A DNA stretch of 64,000 bases from Heterobilharzia americana. Lineage: Eukaryota; Platyhelminthes; Trematoda; Strigeidida; Schistosomatidae. Position 1 is the stretch's first letter. Every line of letters starts with the position of its first letter. A program made the position numbers and the translations under genes. A model generated the notes under the pieces. That model ran no database searches. It worked only from the letters and a program-made list of their open reading frames with translations, and was not told where the DNA came from. Shown here piece after piece: positions 11,602 through 23,399 of the stretch. The DNA is taken from assembly GCA_944470555.2 (NCBI GenBank), contig OX104131.1, forward strand, positions 18,964,515-19,028,514, given 5' to 3'.

Positions 11602-12399
11602 CTAGAAGCATGAAAGAAGAAATGGGGACAAACTCCAATTATGTGAGCATGATGGTTTGCGCTACAATAATTCACAAGTTTCACTCATCAAACTTCTGAT
11701 GTAACAAGTGGAAATAGCTTAACCACTCTCGACGGCCGACGTACTAACAGATGATTTGTTCATGGTCATCTCGTCAGGTCGAAATGCTAGGAAATGCCGA
11801 TTCTGGATCGAGTGGGTTACACTCGATTGAGTAACACATGTTAAGGCTAAAGGTAAAACCATTTTCACTGTTTTGCTGTCAATCAATGTCTCAGCAGCTG
11901 AAGTATTTCAGTCGTAGTGGAACCCATTTAGCTATGTGAAAACAATCAAGATTCAAGCTGTCTGTCCTCTTTGTCACAAGTGTCGATGTATTTCTACACA
12001 AGGTGGATGAAACGAATGGACAAAACGCAATTTTACCAATCATAACCTTCACATCGAAATACATGTATACATCCACATATATATGTACTTGCATTCTTCG
12101 TTATCTATAACTCACTCTATTTTATCTGTGAAGCCACACACAATGATCTTGCTTTCTACTGAGTAAACAATAAACCATATCTGATGAATGCCATTCTTGT
12201 AACCGTTCATTTCAAGCGTGCGTATATATTCATTCTCGCATCTTGGACTACACAATGTTAGTAAGGAAAATTTTGCAAATATCTGCATACTTATGAACTT
12301 CATCTGTCTAGCTTCTGAAGCCAATAAATGTTGAGCAATTGTATGTTGTCAAATTTTCACTTGTTCGTCGTTGGTTGTAGAGAACTGAGTTATTGTTGT

Positions 12400-14700
12400 C
12401 CAACTCATCTGTTTATGTTTATGGTTGGGACAAATTGATGGGCATGTGCTAGATGGAATTTCGTTGGACAGTGGGTTTTATCCATATTGATATTGACTGT
12501 TTCTGGTTCGCCTAACATACATGTTCTCGAAAAAAAGTTACACGATTATACTTAGTCTCATCAAATGTCGTGTGGACTTACGTTCCGATATTTAAGTACT
12601 CCGAATCGGAAAATGTGCTTCATTATATTTCGGATCTCCCAATGACGGAGTTTTATACTTCAAGCAAGTTGTATGAGGAAGGAGACAGGAATACTTTCCC
12701 TGGAGACATGCCATGGCCTGTTTGTTACAAGGAGATGATATTGGTCCGCTGAGTAACGATGAGACGCATAAGGTACGTCTTTTGGAGCACCTCAGGTATG
12801 AGTTGCCAATATTCAACAGAAACGCATCAAAGTGTCCATGACTTTAGCAACAAAATGGTGGTAATATCAAGTGTTGATAGAATAAAAATCAGTGTAAACC
12901 GATATATTTTAAATGACGGTGGACGACAGAGGTTACCACAGTGACAAGAAGCTGTTAAATGACGTACTGGGATTGAGCATTATAAGCGAAATGAATAGAT
13001 ATAGTGCCTGACACGTCATGAGCTTATCATGTTTCGACAGTCGCATTTGTGGAAGTTAAATCAAAGACGATTCGTGAAACTCAAAACCTTCGAATGCATG
13101 GAAACACACTTGCTCTCAGAACAAACTCCGATGAATTGAAGAAGCCAAGAGTGACTGTAGTTGTCACACGATGTCTACCAACCGAGTAACAGAGAAAGTG
13201 CTTGATGAGAGGCGGTAGAATGGAAAATGACGGCAGACAACTGAGATTCGCTGACTTTTCAGCTATCATCGAACGAAGTGTGAATCAATTAATGAGTAGA
13301 CACTGAGACACCGTGCTAAAGCAAAACTGAAAGGAAGCATTCAGCGAACGTGATTCATTGACGAAAGAGGCAGTCAGAGGTGATACGTTGATGAACAGGC
13401 GTTCAAAATGAAGAAATTCATATGGATATAAGTGAGTTCTGGTGCAAAAAGGATAGTAAAATGAAACACAATTGCAATACGAAAGGAAATAGATTTTAAA
13501 ATATGTGCCTAAAATTAGAAAAAGAGGCATTCGCACATAATACAATCCATACAAAACTCACACTAATTACTACTCCAAAGCTCGAGAAATCTCAATCAAC
13601 ACTTAGATGAAACACTACACATTAACATTCCCAGTCACAGTCATTGATATCGCATAGGTGCTCCTGTTCATGACCATCATCAGCATCATGATGTTCAACG
13701 CTTCATGATGATATTGTAAGCAACAAGCTCTTTTCTCCTGCTCACATCGACACCGACTCTGACGGCGTTGTTCATTGGATAGTGAGAACGGACTGTCTAG
13801 TGGCTAGTGCCAAATATATTCAACCTAAAAGATATCTGTGGTTGTGGACACTCCCCTTGTCACTCACGTGTGCATTCTTTTCAAATACCGTTGATTTCCA
13901 TTAGTAACATACAGTCTCTTTGGGACTTCTTCACCTCCGTTTGTCGTCATTTAGCATACTTCCTAATCTCCAAACCTGAAACCATTGCAAATGAAAATAT
14001 TGCTGGAGAGGCAAGCGAGAATCCGTTTGGGAATGGAATGACGGTATTTGAGCGCAAAACAACACATCGTTACATTGTGCGGATTCATTAGATATAATTG
14101 TCAGAATTCCACGAAGAGCCATGGAGTAGGAGATGTAGTTGTGGTGGTGATCAAAATGTCTTCAAGTGGCTGGCATCTTGAAGAGAGTATGAGTGCCTAC
14201 ACAAGTGAAGGTGGTCTGGTGAATACCGTTGAATGACGGACTGAATAAGTAATGGATATTGTAGATGTGCGAGTATATCCTTCAAGGATTTGTGTGAACG
14301 AAGAAAAAAGGGAATCTGAAAGCGCACCGAAATCCCCAAATTCAAAGGATCGTGAATCAGAGAAGAGGAATTGAACCACGTTGAGGTTTACGAAGGTAAA
14401 CGATGAAAAGGAGGGCGACATCAGGGAGTAGCACGCAAATAAGAAAGGAATAATCAGGCTCAAATCAAATGACAAAAATTGTAGAAGACAAAACAAGGCG
14501 AAAAGTGGAATAGGAGAGAAATGAGTCAGAATCACCATAAATCAAAAAATGCTTAGGTGTTAAGTTTTATACTGACACATACGAGTCCAAAAAGTGAGTC
14601 AAAAGGTGGAAAAACAAACTCCCCAAAGAGACAACCTTCTCATATAAACACTGATTACCTCGTATATGACAAAAATGTCATTCAAAGAAAATATGTTATC
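12400..14700. other. Spacer between segments B and C
   Basis: Contains a plus-strand frame at 12570-12944 broken by one stop; it has no recognisable motif and may be a relic. 14.1-14.4 kb resembles 6.5-6.8 kb. No exon supported. Confidence 0.45.
12570..12944 (+). pseudogene. Unassigned open frame with one in-frame stop
   Basis: Two same-frame pieces separated by a single TGA at about 12750. The minus strand is also open for 74 codons over the same stretch. No domain recognised; possibly an old retroelement piece. Confidence 0.2.
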
Positions 14701-14706
14701 ACCTAC

Positions 14707-14808
14707 ACATAGTCGGTGAAGTTGAGGACGATGGAGTGAACTGCTTCGAGACACTGACCTCACTCTGCTCGGAACCACCTCGCATCTTTGAAATTCCTGT
14801 AGACGACC
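14707..14808 (-). CDS. Ser-rich linker exon 6 (module C side)
   Basis: Exon of 102 nt, acceptor gttgacag, donor gtaggt, 33 full codons: SSTGISKMRGGSEQSEVSVS, then KQFTPSSSTSPTM. It is clearly homologous to the linkers at 9531 and 2679 (SSTGIS-MR, V-SKQ-TP, SST-S-TM) but diverged and two codons shorter. It joins module C exon 2 to module B exon 1. Confidence 0.72.
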
Positions 14809-15185
14809 CTGTCAACAAACAAAAATCGAAGAAAGACATGAACACACTGAAATACAGAATAGATGAATCACACGTCATGAACGAACAAGCACTGCAGTGA
14901 AATACACACATGTTTCAAACACCACAACACTCACCAAACACACAAGGCTGACTGATGACCAGACTCACTCAATCTAACGAAACATTGATTCACAGACATT
15001 CATCTGCTCAAAACACGCCAACGAATAACACCAAATCATAGCCACCATCTCTTAACAGGCTGCTCAACAGAACACAAACCAATACAACACAGCGCAATAC
15101 ATGCACAAGCAAGAAAGACAGCGCCTCACCAACCAACCAACTAACCAACACACTGAGCAAACAACCGAACTGCCAAGCAACACCG

Positions 15186-15645
15186 ATCACCAGAGACTAC
15201 CAACAGGCAAACCGATGGATGCAGCACACTTCCCACTGTCTGTCCACTACACTGCCAACACACTCGATTCACACTCACACTGAAGTACACAGAAAACAAT
15301 GATCAATGACTCACGGTATGCTGTGATATTTCTCAGACTCGGTCCACTGGTAATATTGAGCCTGCTGCAGCCACGAACCAGTATGTCAGTCATGTCCACT
15401 TGACTCAGCTGTGAAGCTCGTGGTGAATGGAACTGCACACTCAGCATGGCTTGCACACCGTCGATCGACACACGATCCACTCCACCTCCACCTCCACTCA
15501 CATATATCCAGATGAAGATTCGAAGGAAGCTGACATGCACACAGCTGGCACCTCGAGAGACCTCTTCATCACCGATCTGAAGACCCCTGAGTACCTGGAA
15601 GATGGAAGACGAGAGAAGCAAGGACAACAACACAGTCAGTCATGC
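15186..15645. repeat. Tandem segment C conversion patch
   Basis: About 460 bp matching segment B (roughly 10179-10633) almost perfectly, including all 280 bp of SEA exon 2. Left of 15186 and right of 15645 the two segments diverge at once, and linker 6 and SEA exon 1 of module C are clearly different from B. The tract is shorter than the A-B one. Confidence 0.82.
15315..15594 (-). CDS. SEA-like module C, exon 2
   Basis: Exon of 280 nt, acceptor cttccag, donor gtgagt, phase 0 to 1, open throughout. Order: LRGLQIGDEEVSRGASCVHV, a VSFLRIFIWI strand, a Gly run (GGGGG), VDRVSIDGVQAMLSVQFHS, ASQLSQVDMTDILVRG, then LNITSGPSLRNITAY. Two N-glycosylation sequons. Base for base I see no difference from module B exon 2, while the neighbouring exons differ clearly, which suggests recent conversion. 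The GSVVV cleavage motif is replaced by DGVQA. Confidence 0.77.
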
Positions 15646-16120
15646 ATCTGGATCATGCTATTTTGAAAATCTGTTATTTGTAGTGGAGGTAATGCTTCCA
15701 TTGTGGTTAGTAATATGATCACTGATGGTCGATTCTGATTCCTCGCACTCCACCTGACTTTTTCGATGTGTGAGGATTTATCTGTGCCAAGATGCTTCAT
15801 TCATTCCACCGATAGCCTTCTCACTAACCACCATGTTACAGTCACCTCACGTCTCTTGCATCCACCACACTCCTAGTCGACAGGCAAACATTTCTATCCG
15901 ATTCTGTGTAAGAGTGTGTTGAGAGGAAGGAACGGGAGGAGGGTGATGAGGAGAGGAAGAGGAGGGTAGGCATATCGGTGGGGGATCTTTGCACGGAATG
16001 ATGACCAGTCACAAACGTCAACAGTATTCGTGCACACTGGCCTACACTACTATGTGCAATCTAGCGCACAAACACAGACAAATACACGAAACTCAATGAA
16101 AATTACAACTCCACACTTAC

Positions 16121-16251
16121 CAGGTCACAAGACGATATTGACAGGCTCCTGAACTCTACACTCGACTGATTCGACAGACTGGGTGTCCAAGGCATGGGGG
16201 TTGACAGCTCCTCAATATAAATGATAACATCCACTTCAAACACTGTGGTCA
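16121..16251 (-). CDS. SEA-like module C, exon 1
   Basis: Exon of 131 nt, acceptor ccttgtag, donor gtaagt, phase 1 to 0. It encodes FEVDVIIYIEELSTPMPW followed by NQSSVEFRSLSISSCDL. It is close to exon 1 of modules A and B (same length and splice sites) but has its own substitutions (TPSLSN where A has TVNLLN). One NQS sequon and one Cys, conserved in A-C but absent from D. Confidence 0.75.
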
Positions 16252-16999
16252 CTACAAGGGTGGAAGAAGAGAGGGAGACAAATCAAGGGATATAAGCATG
16301 ACGGTTTTTGTGACAAATTTTCACTTCTTTCACATACTGAATATCTCATGTGATAATTGATAACGACCTCAAGGTTGTCAATGGTAGCAGCACTTACGCT
16401 TCCGTCAAACAGATTGCTTTAGAAACGACCATTCCGTATCTTGTGGTTCACATTATCTTTGTGAATAAGTGTCATAGTCATAAGGAATGTATTTTCACCA
16501 CTTACTTCTCAGTCGACACTGAATTTGCTACAGTATTCTAGTTGTTGCGCTACTAAAATCAATTCAGCTATCCTGAAACGCTTGACGTTCCTCCTACCTC
16601 TCCTAGTTCCCAGGTGTTTCGCTGTAGCTGTTTGACTATCACCACCTGCAAACGCAGATACATATGGCATCGATAAATTAGCTCGTGTTGATGTATGCAT
16701 GTATGTTAGCTTACTCTTACTGACGGAGTGACTGAAGTTACTTGGATTTCTGCACGTTTTATCAATGCATTTCTTCTCGTGTAGGCCGACTCAATGACTC
16801 ATTATTTCTAGGAGCATGTGAAATAAGTCACTTTACGGCGACTGGCATCTAGGCAAGGGGTAAGAGGAGAATATTTTGCAAACATTTTTATGTATATGAA
16901 CTGTATCCGTCTAGCTGCTGAACTATATACATTGTTAGGTAATTGTAGGTTATCACATTAGTGTTTGTTCGTCATCGTTTGTCGAGGAATTAATGTCTA

Positions 17000-17650
17000 T
17001 TGGACAGGGATTTTGGTTGAGTTCATGGTCAATTCTGAGCCGTGATTATGTTCAAGGCTCACATTTGTGGGGCGACGGCCAAGCCCTCAGCAAGCCTTAC
17101 TGTTTGTGATTTGCTCAGTTTATATACTTTTGAAATTGTCTTATTTCTCGATATCTGCTCTGATCATGCGTCACTCGGATTCCGATTCTCATATTTTATT
17201 ATTGTGTAGCACTCTTTCACTATGCTCCCTTATCATGCGAATTACGTCGTATGATTGCAAATGCGAAGTTCGGTGACGACAGCGATGTGAGTACTAGTAA
17301 TGCTGAGGTGTCTGAGCCTGTTTGTCATACAAGAATGATAATGATCCTTTGATTAGCAACAAATGTTATGATGTTACGTAATTTATGCAACTGAATTACC
17401 AGTTACCTAGATTTTACCGAAACCCATCCCAATTTTATTACTTTAGCGAGGGAGTGGAGGTATTGCATGACAGTCATCCTTGAGGAAAATTTAAGTCAAC
17501 TAGTTGAGGTTTGAAATAATAATAATAATAGTGTTTATAATAATAATGTTGCTAGTTGTTGTACCTTATAAACTATAGAAAAATCCTACATAAACCTTTT
17601 TTTATCATTCGAACTTTACGTCATCAAATAGCAACAATATTATTGTCACC
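17000..17650. other. AT-rich stretch with (AAT)n
   Basis: A short aataataataata run at 17515-17530. No gene or element identified. Confidence 0.5.
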
Positions 17651-17659
17651 AACATGATT

Positions 17660-17852
17660 ATTGTAACGACGGATGGGGGCTTGCAATAAAATCTAAGATG
17701 CGCATTTCATCCTGTTTGGGACTCTCCAGCTGGATGTACTTGTCTCCCAGTGAGTGACGTTGTTCTCACCCGGGATTCGAACTCGTGACTAGTCGCTTCA
17801 AACGCCACAGCGTTACCAACTACGCTACCTAGCCACGATATCCACCTCTTGT
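17660..17852 (-). mobile_element. Sm-alpha-like SINE with degenerate hammerhead
   Basis: Read on the minus strand it has a tRNA-like A box (TAGCGTAGTTGGTAACGC), a B box (GAGTTCGAATCCC), then CATCCAGCTGGAGAGTCCC, a short loop, GGATGAAATGCGCATC. This is the order of the schistosome Sm-alpha elements: internal pol III promoter followed by a hammerhead. The best-preserved promoter among the copies in this window. Confidence 0.8.
17691..17735 (-). ncRNA. Hammerhead ribozyme motif, degenerate
   Basis: Stem II GTCC/GGAT and the GAAA core strand are kept, but the CUGANGA core reads CTGGAGA (A6 changed to G) and helix I is mismatched, so self-cleavage is unlikely. Confidence 0.65.
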
Positions 17853-18063
17853 GTGATGGGTATAGTTTAAGTATTATTACTTTTATTATACTGTCGTTGA
17901 TTGAACCGAATCGATCTGTCTCATTTGGCCTATGGGCTCTCGTACAGAGGCCTCGATATTGCCTGTTTTTTAATTATAGTAATGATAGATGCCGATCAAT
18001 TTGGTCGAGTCAAAGACGGTATAATACAAGTAAAAATGCTACGTCATTATTATTATTATTTCA

Positions 18064-18075
18064 ACCCCGACTATC
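18064..18075. repeat. Target-site duplication of RTE copy 1, left
   Basis: accccgactatc, perfectly repeated at 21487-21498. Confidence 0.88.
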
Positions 18076-18539
18076 TATTATTATTATTATATTATCAGTC
18101 CCTTGGGTTCCTAGTGGAACACAGGGATTCAGTAGCACGTCTCCATTTCATTCTCTTCTCTGAGATCTTTTGAACCTGGTTCCACGACAGACCACAAGCT
18201 CTCATTTCCTCCTCGCACCATCTCCTCCATGTCACCCTTACCACGGACGTCCAACTCGTCGCTTCCCATGGGGATTCCACTCGAGCAACTGGCCTGACGC
18301 GTGATGTCCCCTGACGGCCTTCTCAGTGTATGCCCAATCCATCTCCACTTCCTTCCACCGCATATTTGTTGAGCGATAGGTTCTTGGTTGGTTCGTTGGC
18401 AACCAGCCAGAGTTCCTTGTTGCTTATTTTTACTATTCTGGCCATCTGATCTTCAGTAGCGAGCCAGCGTAAGCAGTTGTTGATGAATGTCTGTAGTTTA
18501 TTGGAAATCCCTTTCATAACGCACCAAGTCTCTGAACCA

Positions 18540-19823
18540 TCACATTGAAGCACTGACTTGACTGACATTGGTGTTAAAAATCCGGATCTTGTTCGGCATG
18601 CTGAGTGCAGAAGATCTCCACACTGGTTTCAGGCTAATGAAAGCCTGTCTTACATTTCCGATTCTGACTTTGACGTCCTCGTCCGTCCTGCCTGTATTTG
18701 AAACAGTGCTTCCTAGATAAGTGAAGGTGGTTACTTCCTTCAAGTTTCTCCCGTTGATGGTGATTGGAGTTTGCTGTTGTTGTTGATGGTGGTGGTGCGG
18801 TATCTTCATCACTTCTGTCTTCTCTATATTCACCTGGAGTCCCGTCTTAGCTGCCTCTTCTATCAACTTGTTAGTTTTTGCCTGTAGATCTTCAAGTTTG
18901 TGTGACATCAGGCACAAGTCATCGTTGGCGAAATCCAGATCTTCTAGGTTCTTTTCCGCAGTCCAGCCAGTGTATCCCCCTCTTCTCACAGCTCCTCACT
19001 GTTTGCTGCATGATCCAGTCTAGTCGACCGCAATCAGGAATATCATGGGTGATAGTAGGCAACCTTGTTTCACTCCTGTCCCCTGTCTTCACTTCAAAAG
19101 CATCACTGAGCTTCCCATTGTGAATTACTTGGCTGGCATATGGCGTCTTCATTTAGTTGTTGAATGAGGCTGATAAGGGTTTGCGGTACTCCGTAGTATT
19201 GAAGCAGTTTCCAAATTACCTCTAGGTCGACGCTGTCAAAGGCCTCCTCAAAGTCGATAAAGTTGAGGTGTAGAGTTGACTGCCATTCTATACTCTGTTC
19301 TATGATGATGCGTAGTGAAGCGTTGCAATTTGGTCTGCACATGATTTGTACTTTCTGAAGCCTGCCTGTTCCGGTCGCAGTTTTGAGTCCAGTGCATCTT
19401 GAAGCCTCTCCAAGATGATGCGGCTTAATATTTTACTTGGGGTGGACAGGAGAGTGATTCCGCGCCAGTTCTTGCAAACACTGAGGTCTCCCTTCTTCGG
19501 CAGTTTGACAAGGTAACCCTTCTTCCAATCAATTGGCAGGTACCTTCTCTTCCTTCCACACCTTCTGCAATAGTGGTGGTGTGAGCATGTCCGCTGCTGT
19601 TGTCTCTGCGTCTGCTCTCAGTGCTTCTGGCGGGATTCCATCTGGTCCTGCTTCCTTCCCACATTTCAGTATCTTTATGGCGTTCAGGACTTCCATTTTC
19701 GTTGGGGAATTTGTGTTCGCTTGAAATTAAGCGGCTGCAGGTGGTATTTCTGGACGAAGTGCAGGTGGTGGTGGTGGTGGTGGTGGTGGTCGATTCAAGA
19801 GCTTCTTGAAGTGGTCGGCCCAT
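18540..19823 (-). pseudogene. RTE copy 1 reverse transcriptase domain, broken
   Basis: Pieces in at least three frames: HLNFIDFEEAFDSVD (motif A, near 19250), a piece shifted by a 5-nt insertion near 19020 that would otherwise read KTGVKQGCLLSPMIF (motif B), and FANDDLCLMSH (motif C, near 18910). A relative at 51.4 kb reads FADDDLCLM, so an Asp has changed to Asn in this catalytic motif. Confidence 0.75.
19767..19791. repeat. (GGT)n expansion inside RTE copy 1
   Basis: About eight GGT units (poly-Thr on the minus frame); copy 2 has only two to three at the same site near 54718. Confidence 0.9.
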
Positions 19824-20860
19824 CGTTTCCTTTGTTTCTCTTCTTTCGTAATTAAATTTCCATCATCATCTTTTATTGGCTTCGTCTGCTTTGATCTCTT
19901 CCCTTTCAGATAGCAACCTGGTTATTTGATACAATGTTGTCAGGTCTCTGTCTCTCCTACCTGCAGCAGCCTGTTCTGCTTCACTTGCCAGTCTTTCGTA
20001 GAAGTGTCTTTTGTCTTTGCGTGCACTCTTCTTCACTTCCTTGTCCAGTGTAGTGTTTTATACATTGTACCCAGTTCCTCTTGTCGTTGAGTATCCTTGC
20101 ACTGCACTGGTTTATCTTCTGCTTCACCATCCTCCTCTCCATGCTCTATCAGCTTCCAGGTATCCGTCCAGATCCATTCCACTCCTTATCTTCTTTCTTC
20201 TTCCTTCCTAATACTGTTGTGCAGGTTTCTTTCCACACAGCTTTCAAAGACTTCCAGTGTTCTTCCACACAGGTTTCTTCAGGGATGTTCCTCGATATCT
20301 CCCATTTTGTCTTGATGGCTGACTGAAGTGAAGATTTCCTTTGTAGTTTCATCCTTCAGTTTCCGACCTGGGTGTTGAACTTGAACTGTGGTCTATCACC
20401 AGCTTCCTTGAAGGCTTTCAACTTGATTTGGAAGGCAGGTTCCTTGCACTAGATAGTGAGTGATATGAACCTACATCTGCTCCTCTTCTTGACCTTGTGT
20501 CAAGTAGACTGCGTCTCCATTTTCTTCACATTGAGATAAAGTCGATTTGATTTTTAGTGTGTCAATCTGGTGAAATCAACTCCATGTCGCTTTGTGGATA
20601 TCCTTGTGCCTAAACACACTGCCTCCAATCACCAAATCGTTGAATGCACAGAATTCTGCAAACAATTCTCCATTCTCGTTCATCACCTCACCGAGCGCTT
20701 CTCGACCCATGGTTAGTTCCCTTCCCGTGTTGTCCCCTCCCAGTTTGGCATTCATGTCACCCCACCCATTAGAATGAGTTTTGATATCGCCAACTGATGT
20801 TGGGTCTTGTCCAGTGTTGATTGAAGTTGTCTGTAGAATTCCTCCTTTTTCTCTTGATCT

Positions 20861-21421
20861 TCAATATTTGTAGGTGCGTAGCCTAGCATTGTATGATTGT
20901 GACCTTCCTTCCTTCCTTTTGAGTTGAACCCGTCTTGCTGTCATGATCCTGCATGAGGAGATTGGTTGCCACTGCATGAGAGCCTTCGATGCTGTTGGGG
21001 ATATCATGATAGCCACTCCAAAACTCAGTGTGCTCGTGGTTGGCGTCTGGGTGACAATATCGGAGTAGATTATTGATTCTCCAGTTGACAGTTTGGAGAG
21101 TCCACTCCCATTCCATCTGATTTCGCAAATCCCAAGCACCTCGATGTTATACCTTCTCATCTCCTTTGCAATCTGGGCTGCCTTACTGGGTTCAAACATC
21201 GTACGGACATTCCATGTCCCCACGTTTACTTTCGCTTTCATCGAGAGAAGACACATCGGCCAATTGGCTTTCCGAAGGCTTTCACCAACTGGCGTCATTT
21301 CGCCTCTCCGATTCCAGCGAGGAATAAGTTTGTTTTCATTTTTTATATTTTGTTTGTGCTTTGAAGTTTGTTTAGCGGTTAGATTTGTTTTACGGGGTAG
21401 GGTTAGTAGCCCTATGCCCAA
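20861..21421 (-). pseudogene. RTE copy 1 endonuclease domain
   Basis: A 186-codon open stretch covering most of the endonuclease. Visible: TWNVRTM (residues about 69-75), CEIRWNGSG (the catalytic Glu context), and the FGVAIMIS strand. The downstream His-containing motif and the link to the RT are lost through frameshifts. Confidence 0.75.
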
Positions 21422-21486
21422 CCTTCCCTCTTTACCCGGGCTTAGGACCGGCTAGTAACTAGTGAACTAGTTAACCAGGCGAGGTT

Positions 21487-21498
21487 ACCCCGACTATC
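21487..21498. repeat. Target-site duplication of RTE copy 1, right
   Basis: accccgactatc, matching 18064-18075. Confidence 0.88.
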
Positions 21499-21499
21499 A

Positions 21500-22060
21500 A
21501 CTTTTGGTTATTGTCATTTTATTCATCTTCGTGGTTGACATTTATTACCCAGCACACTTCTCCCCCCTAATTTATTTAGGGTGAAAGAAATTGGAAATGA
21601 AAAATGATTGGCTGATTCCTCTGTTTAAAAGTCAATGTGTTTGTGTGACCAAGGTATTTTCCTGCTGCACTAGGACACTTACTTGTAGGAATCTGATTAG
21701 TTGACCCTAGGTAACTTATCTGTATTTAGATTGGCTTATAAAGCCATCACTTGTCACATAAATTCTGTTTTAAGAAATTAATCGCCATCAGGTTCAGATT
21801 AAATCCAAAATGGATTTAAAATATGTAGAGAATTAAATTCTGTAGTGACAATGTTGTGTAATATTTCAGGGAACCTGTTTCAAATGTATTGAGAGTAATT
21901 GTTGTTATGGTATTTATGATTCCCCGTTGTTATACATGGCTGAATTGATCGACCTCTGTTGACAGATGGGCTCCTGAGTGGATACCTTGATACTGCTGCC
22001 GATTATTGACGTAACATTGGTCTTGGTGACTAACACAGGACTCCAGGACTGGCGTTTTGT
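21500..22060. other. Gene-free intronic stretch
   Basis: AT-rich, no exon or element recognised. Confidence 0.5.
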
Positions 22061-22074
22061 TCTAATTGGCATTC

Positions 22075-22225
22075 GGTTTAGTGGATAACCCTGTGCCAGT
22101 TCAAGCGATAAGTACCAAGTTCAATCCACAATGGGAACCACATCACTAACCGGGGTGCTGCTACATCCAACCGACGAGTCCCGAGTAGGACGAAGCGCGC
22201 GTCCTGGTAGTCGTCGAGATCAATA
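22075..22225 (+). mobile_element. Sm-alpha-like SINE, 5' part weak, hammerhead visible
   Basis: A B-box-like AAGTTCAATCC at about 22119 is followed by ACATCCAACCGACGAGTCCC and GAGTAGGACGAAGCGCGCG, matching the Sm-alpha order in plus orientation. The A box is poor. Confidence 0.72.
22164..22209 (+). ncRNA. Hammerhead ribozyme motif, degenerate core
   Basis: Perfect stem II (GTCC/GGAC), helix I partly paired (CATCCAA with CTGGTAG). The core reads CCGACGA (U4 to C) and GAAG in place of GAAA, so activity is doubtful. The GCGCGCGTC cleavage context is kept. Confidence 0.68.
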
Positions 22226-22534
22226 TGTACTGAGTGCAATTTACAACTGTAAATGAGGTTTTCAGAGAAATTAATGATCGGAAGTTTATACATAATGATA
22301 AGTTCTTATTTTGGTAATAATTCGAACAAGATTACTACCCGTGATCACTCAAACAGTCGGAATATTTGCTCAATAATTTACTGAAATAAAAGCTCACCAC
22401 TGTTTGTCAACTTTTCATTTAAAATGTACTTATAATCTATTATTCCATTCCACAATACAGAATCTTCTCATCGATGTATTTAAATCCTTGTAGGACTACA
22501 CTGCTAACTGTAATTCTAAGGATAATGTTGGTGA

Positions 22535-23380
22535 GAAACTGATTACTCTGCCTTGATAGTTTTGACCAACATTAAGGTGGTCTTTGAAAACCGGTACCAA
22601 CTGAGTAATCACGTTCATATGGGCAAATTTTACAATGTGGAGTACAACTCGCCATATAGGCATATAATAAAGTACTATATGCAAAGAAATATCCCCTTAG
22701 ACGCATTTAACGTTTCTCTCCGTTGGCTGATGCGGAAGAATTAGCAACACAATGTACCAGTGCAAAACAACAGTCCACAACCAACCACATCCCTCCTTCC
22801 ATCAAGAAACCAACTTTGGATAGTCGTTTTACCATTCTTCAACGGTGAACACCAATTCTGCACTGTCTTTTGGTTTGTAAGGAAAATTTTAGATGGCAGG
22901 ACACCCACTGAGGTAGACACAAGTCCAGAACATCTCACAGGACACAGTGTTTCAAGTGATTCCGGGGAAGAAATGGAAGTGACATCTGTGGCTGTGAGTA
23001 CAATCACGGTGGCAGACGGTGGAAGACCAATAACTCCATTTAATAAAACAATTTAACGGTCACCTATAACAGAAATTACTTATCCAGGAAATAACTTAAC
23101 CTTGGACCCAGACTCCAGTGTCGACCATCAAAGAGGGGCTACGGAGTTGGTTACTGGGAACTCTGAGGAGAGGGACCATGTAGATGTAAACGAAGAGGAG
23201 GATTATATCCGCAGAGGAGTTTATGAGGTATGCTTTCAAAGTGATGCACCAACCTCCATCCCACATGCCAACCCACTAATAGCATGCCATTGTCATGCAA
23301 CATTTCATATATTCTTCGAATACAATCCACACCTGAGCAGCTTTTGTTTAGAATGCCCTGAGTATGAAGGCAACCCCTAG
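22535..23380 (+). pseudogene. Unassigned protein-coding relic, one frame with two stops
   Basis: Three open pieces lie in the same plus frame and are separated only by a TAG at 22742 and a TAA at 23055. The conceptual product has a basic aromatic first part (NVEYNSPYRHIIKYYMQRNI), a proline- and hydrophobic-rich middle (WIVVLPFFNGEHQF), an acidic Ser-rich stretch (SDSGEEMEVTS, NEEEDYIRRG) and a C/H-rich end (ACHCHATFHIFFEYNPH, FCLECPE). I do not recognise it. It could be a transposon ORF or a dead gene; the strand is opposite to the host gene. Confidence 0.4.
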
Positions 23381-23399
23381 CAGGGAGGTAATTTCAATG

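Larger units (their letters stand above)
18076..21486 (-). mobile_element. RTE-like non-LTR retrotransposon, copy 1 (full length, inactive)
   Basis: About 3.41 kb flanked by a perfect 12-bp target-site duplication. On the minus strand, after a short 5' leader, an apurinic-type endonuclease starts with NVGTWNVRTMF, LGICEIRWNGSG and LSFGVAIMIS (21421-20861). The RT follows (19823-18540) with IKILKCGKEAGPDG-like pieces, LNFIDFEEAFDSVD (motif A) and LDFANDDLCLM (motif C), then the tail region ending in GWLVANEP and KKISEKR-like pieces. It ends in a TAA-type short repeat. The frame is broken many times: a 5-nt insertion at the VDWIM site, an 8-nt duplication just before it, and (GGT)n and (GTT/GGT)n expansions. 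It belongs by sequence to the RTE/SR2-like group; the exact family is inference. Confidence 0.88.

Noticed and set aside
17757..17840. tRNA gene
   Set aside because: A and B boxes are present, but no cloverleaf or acceptor stem forms; it is the promoter part of a SINE.
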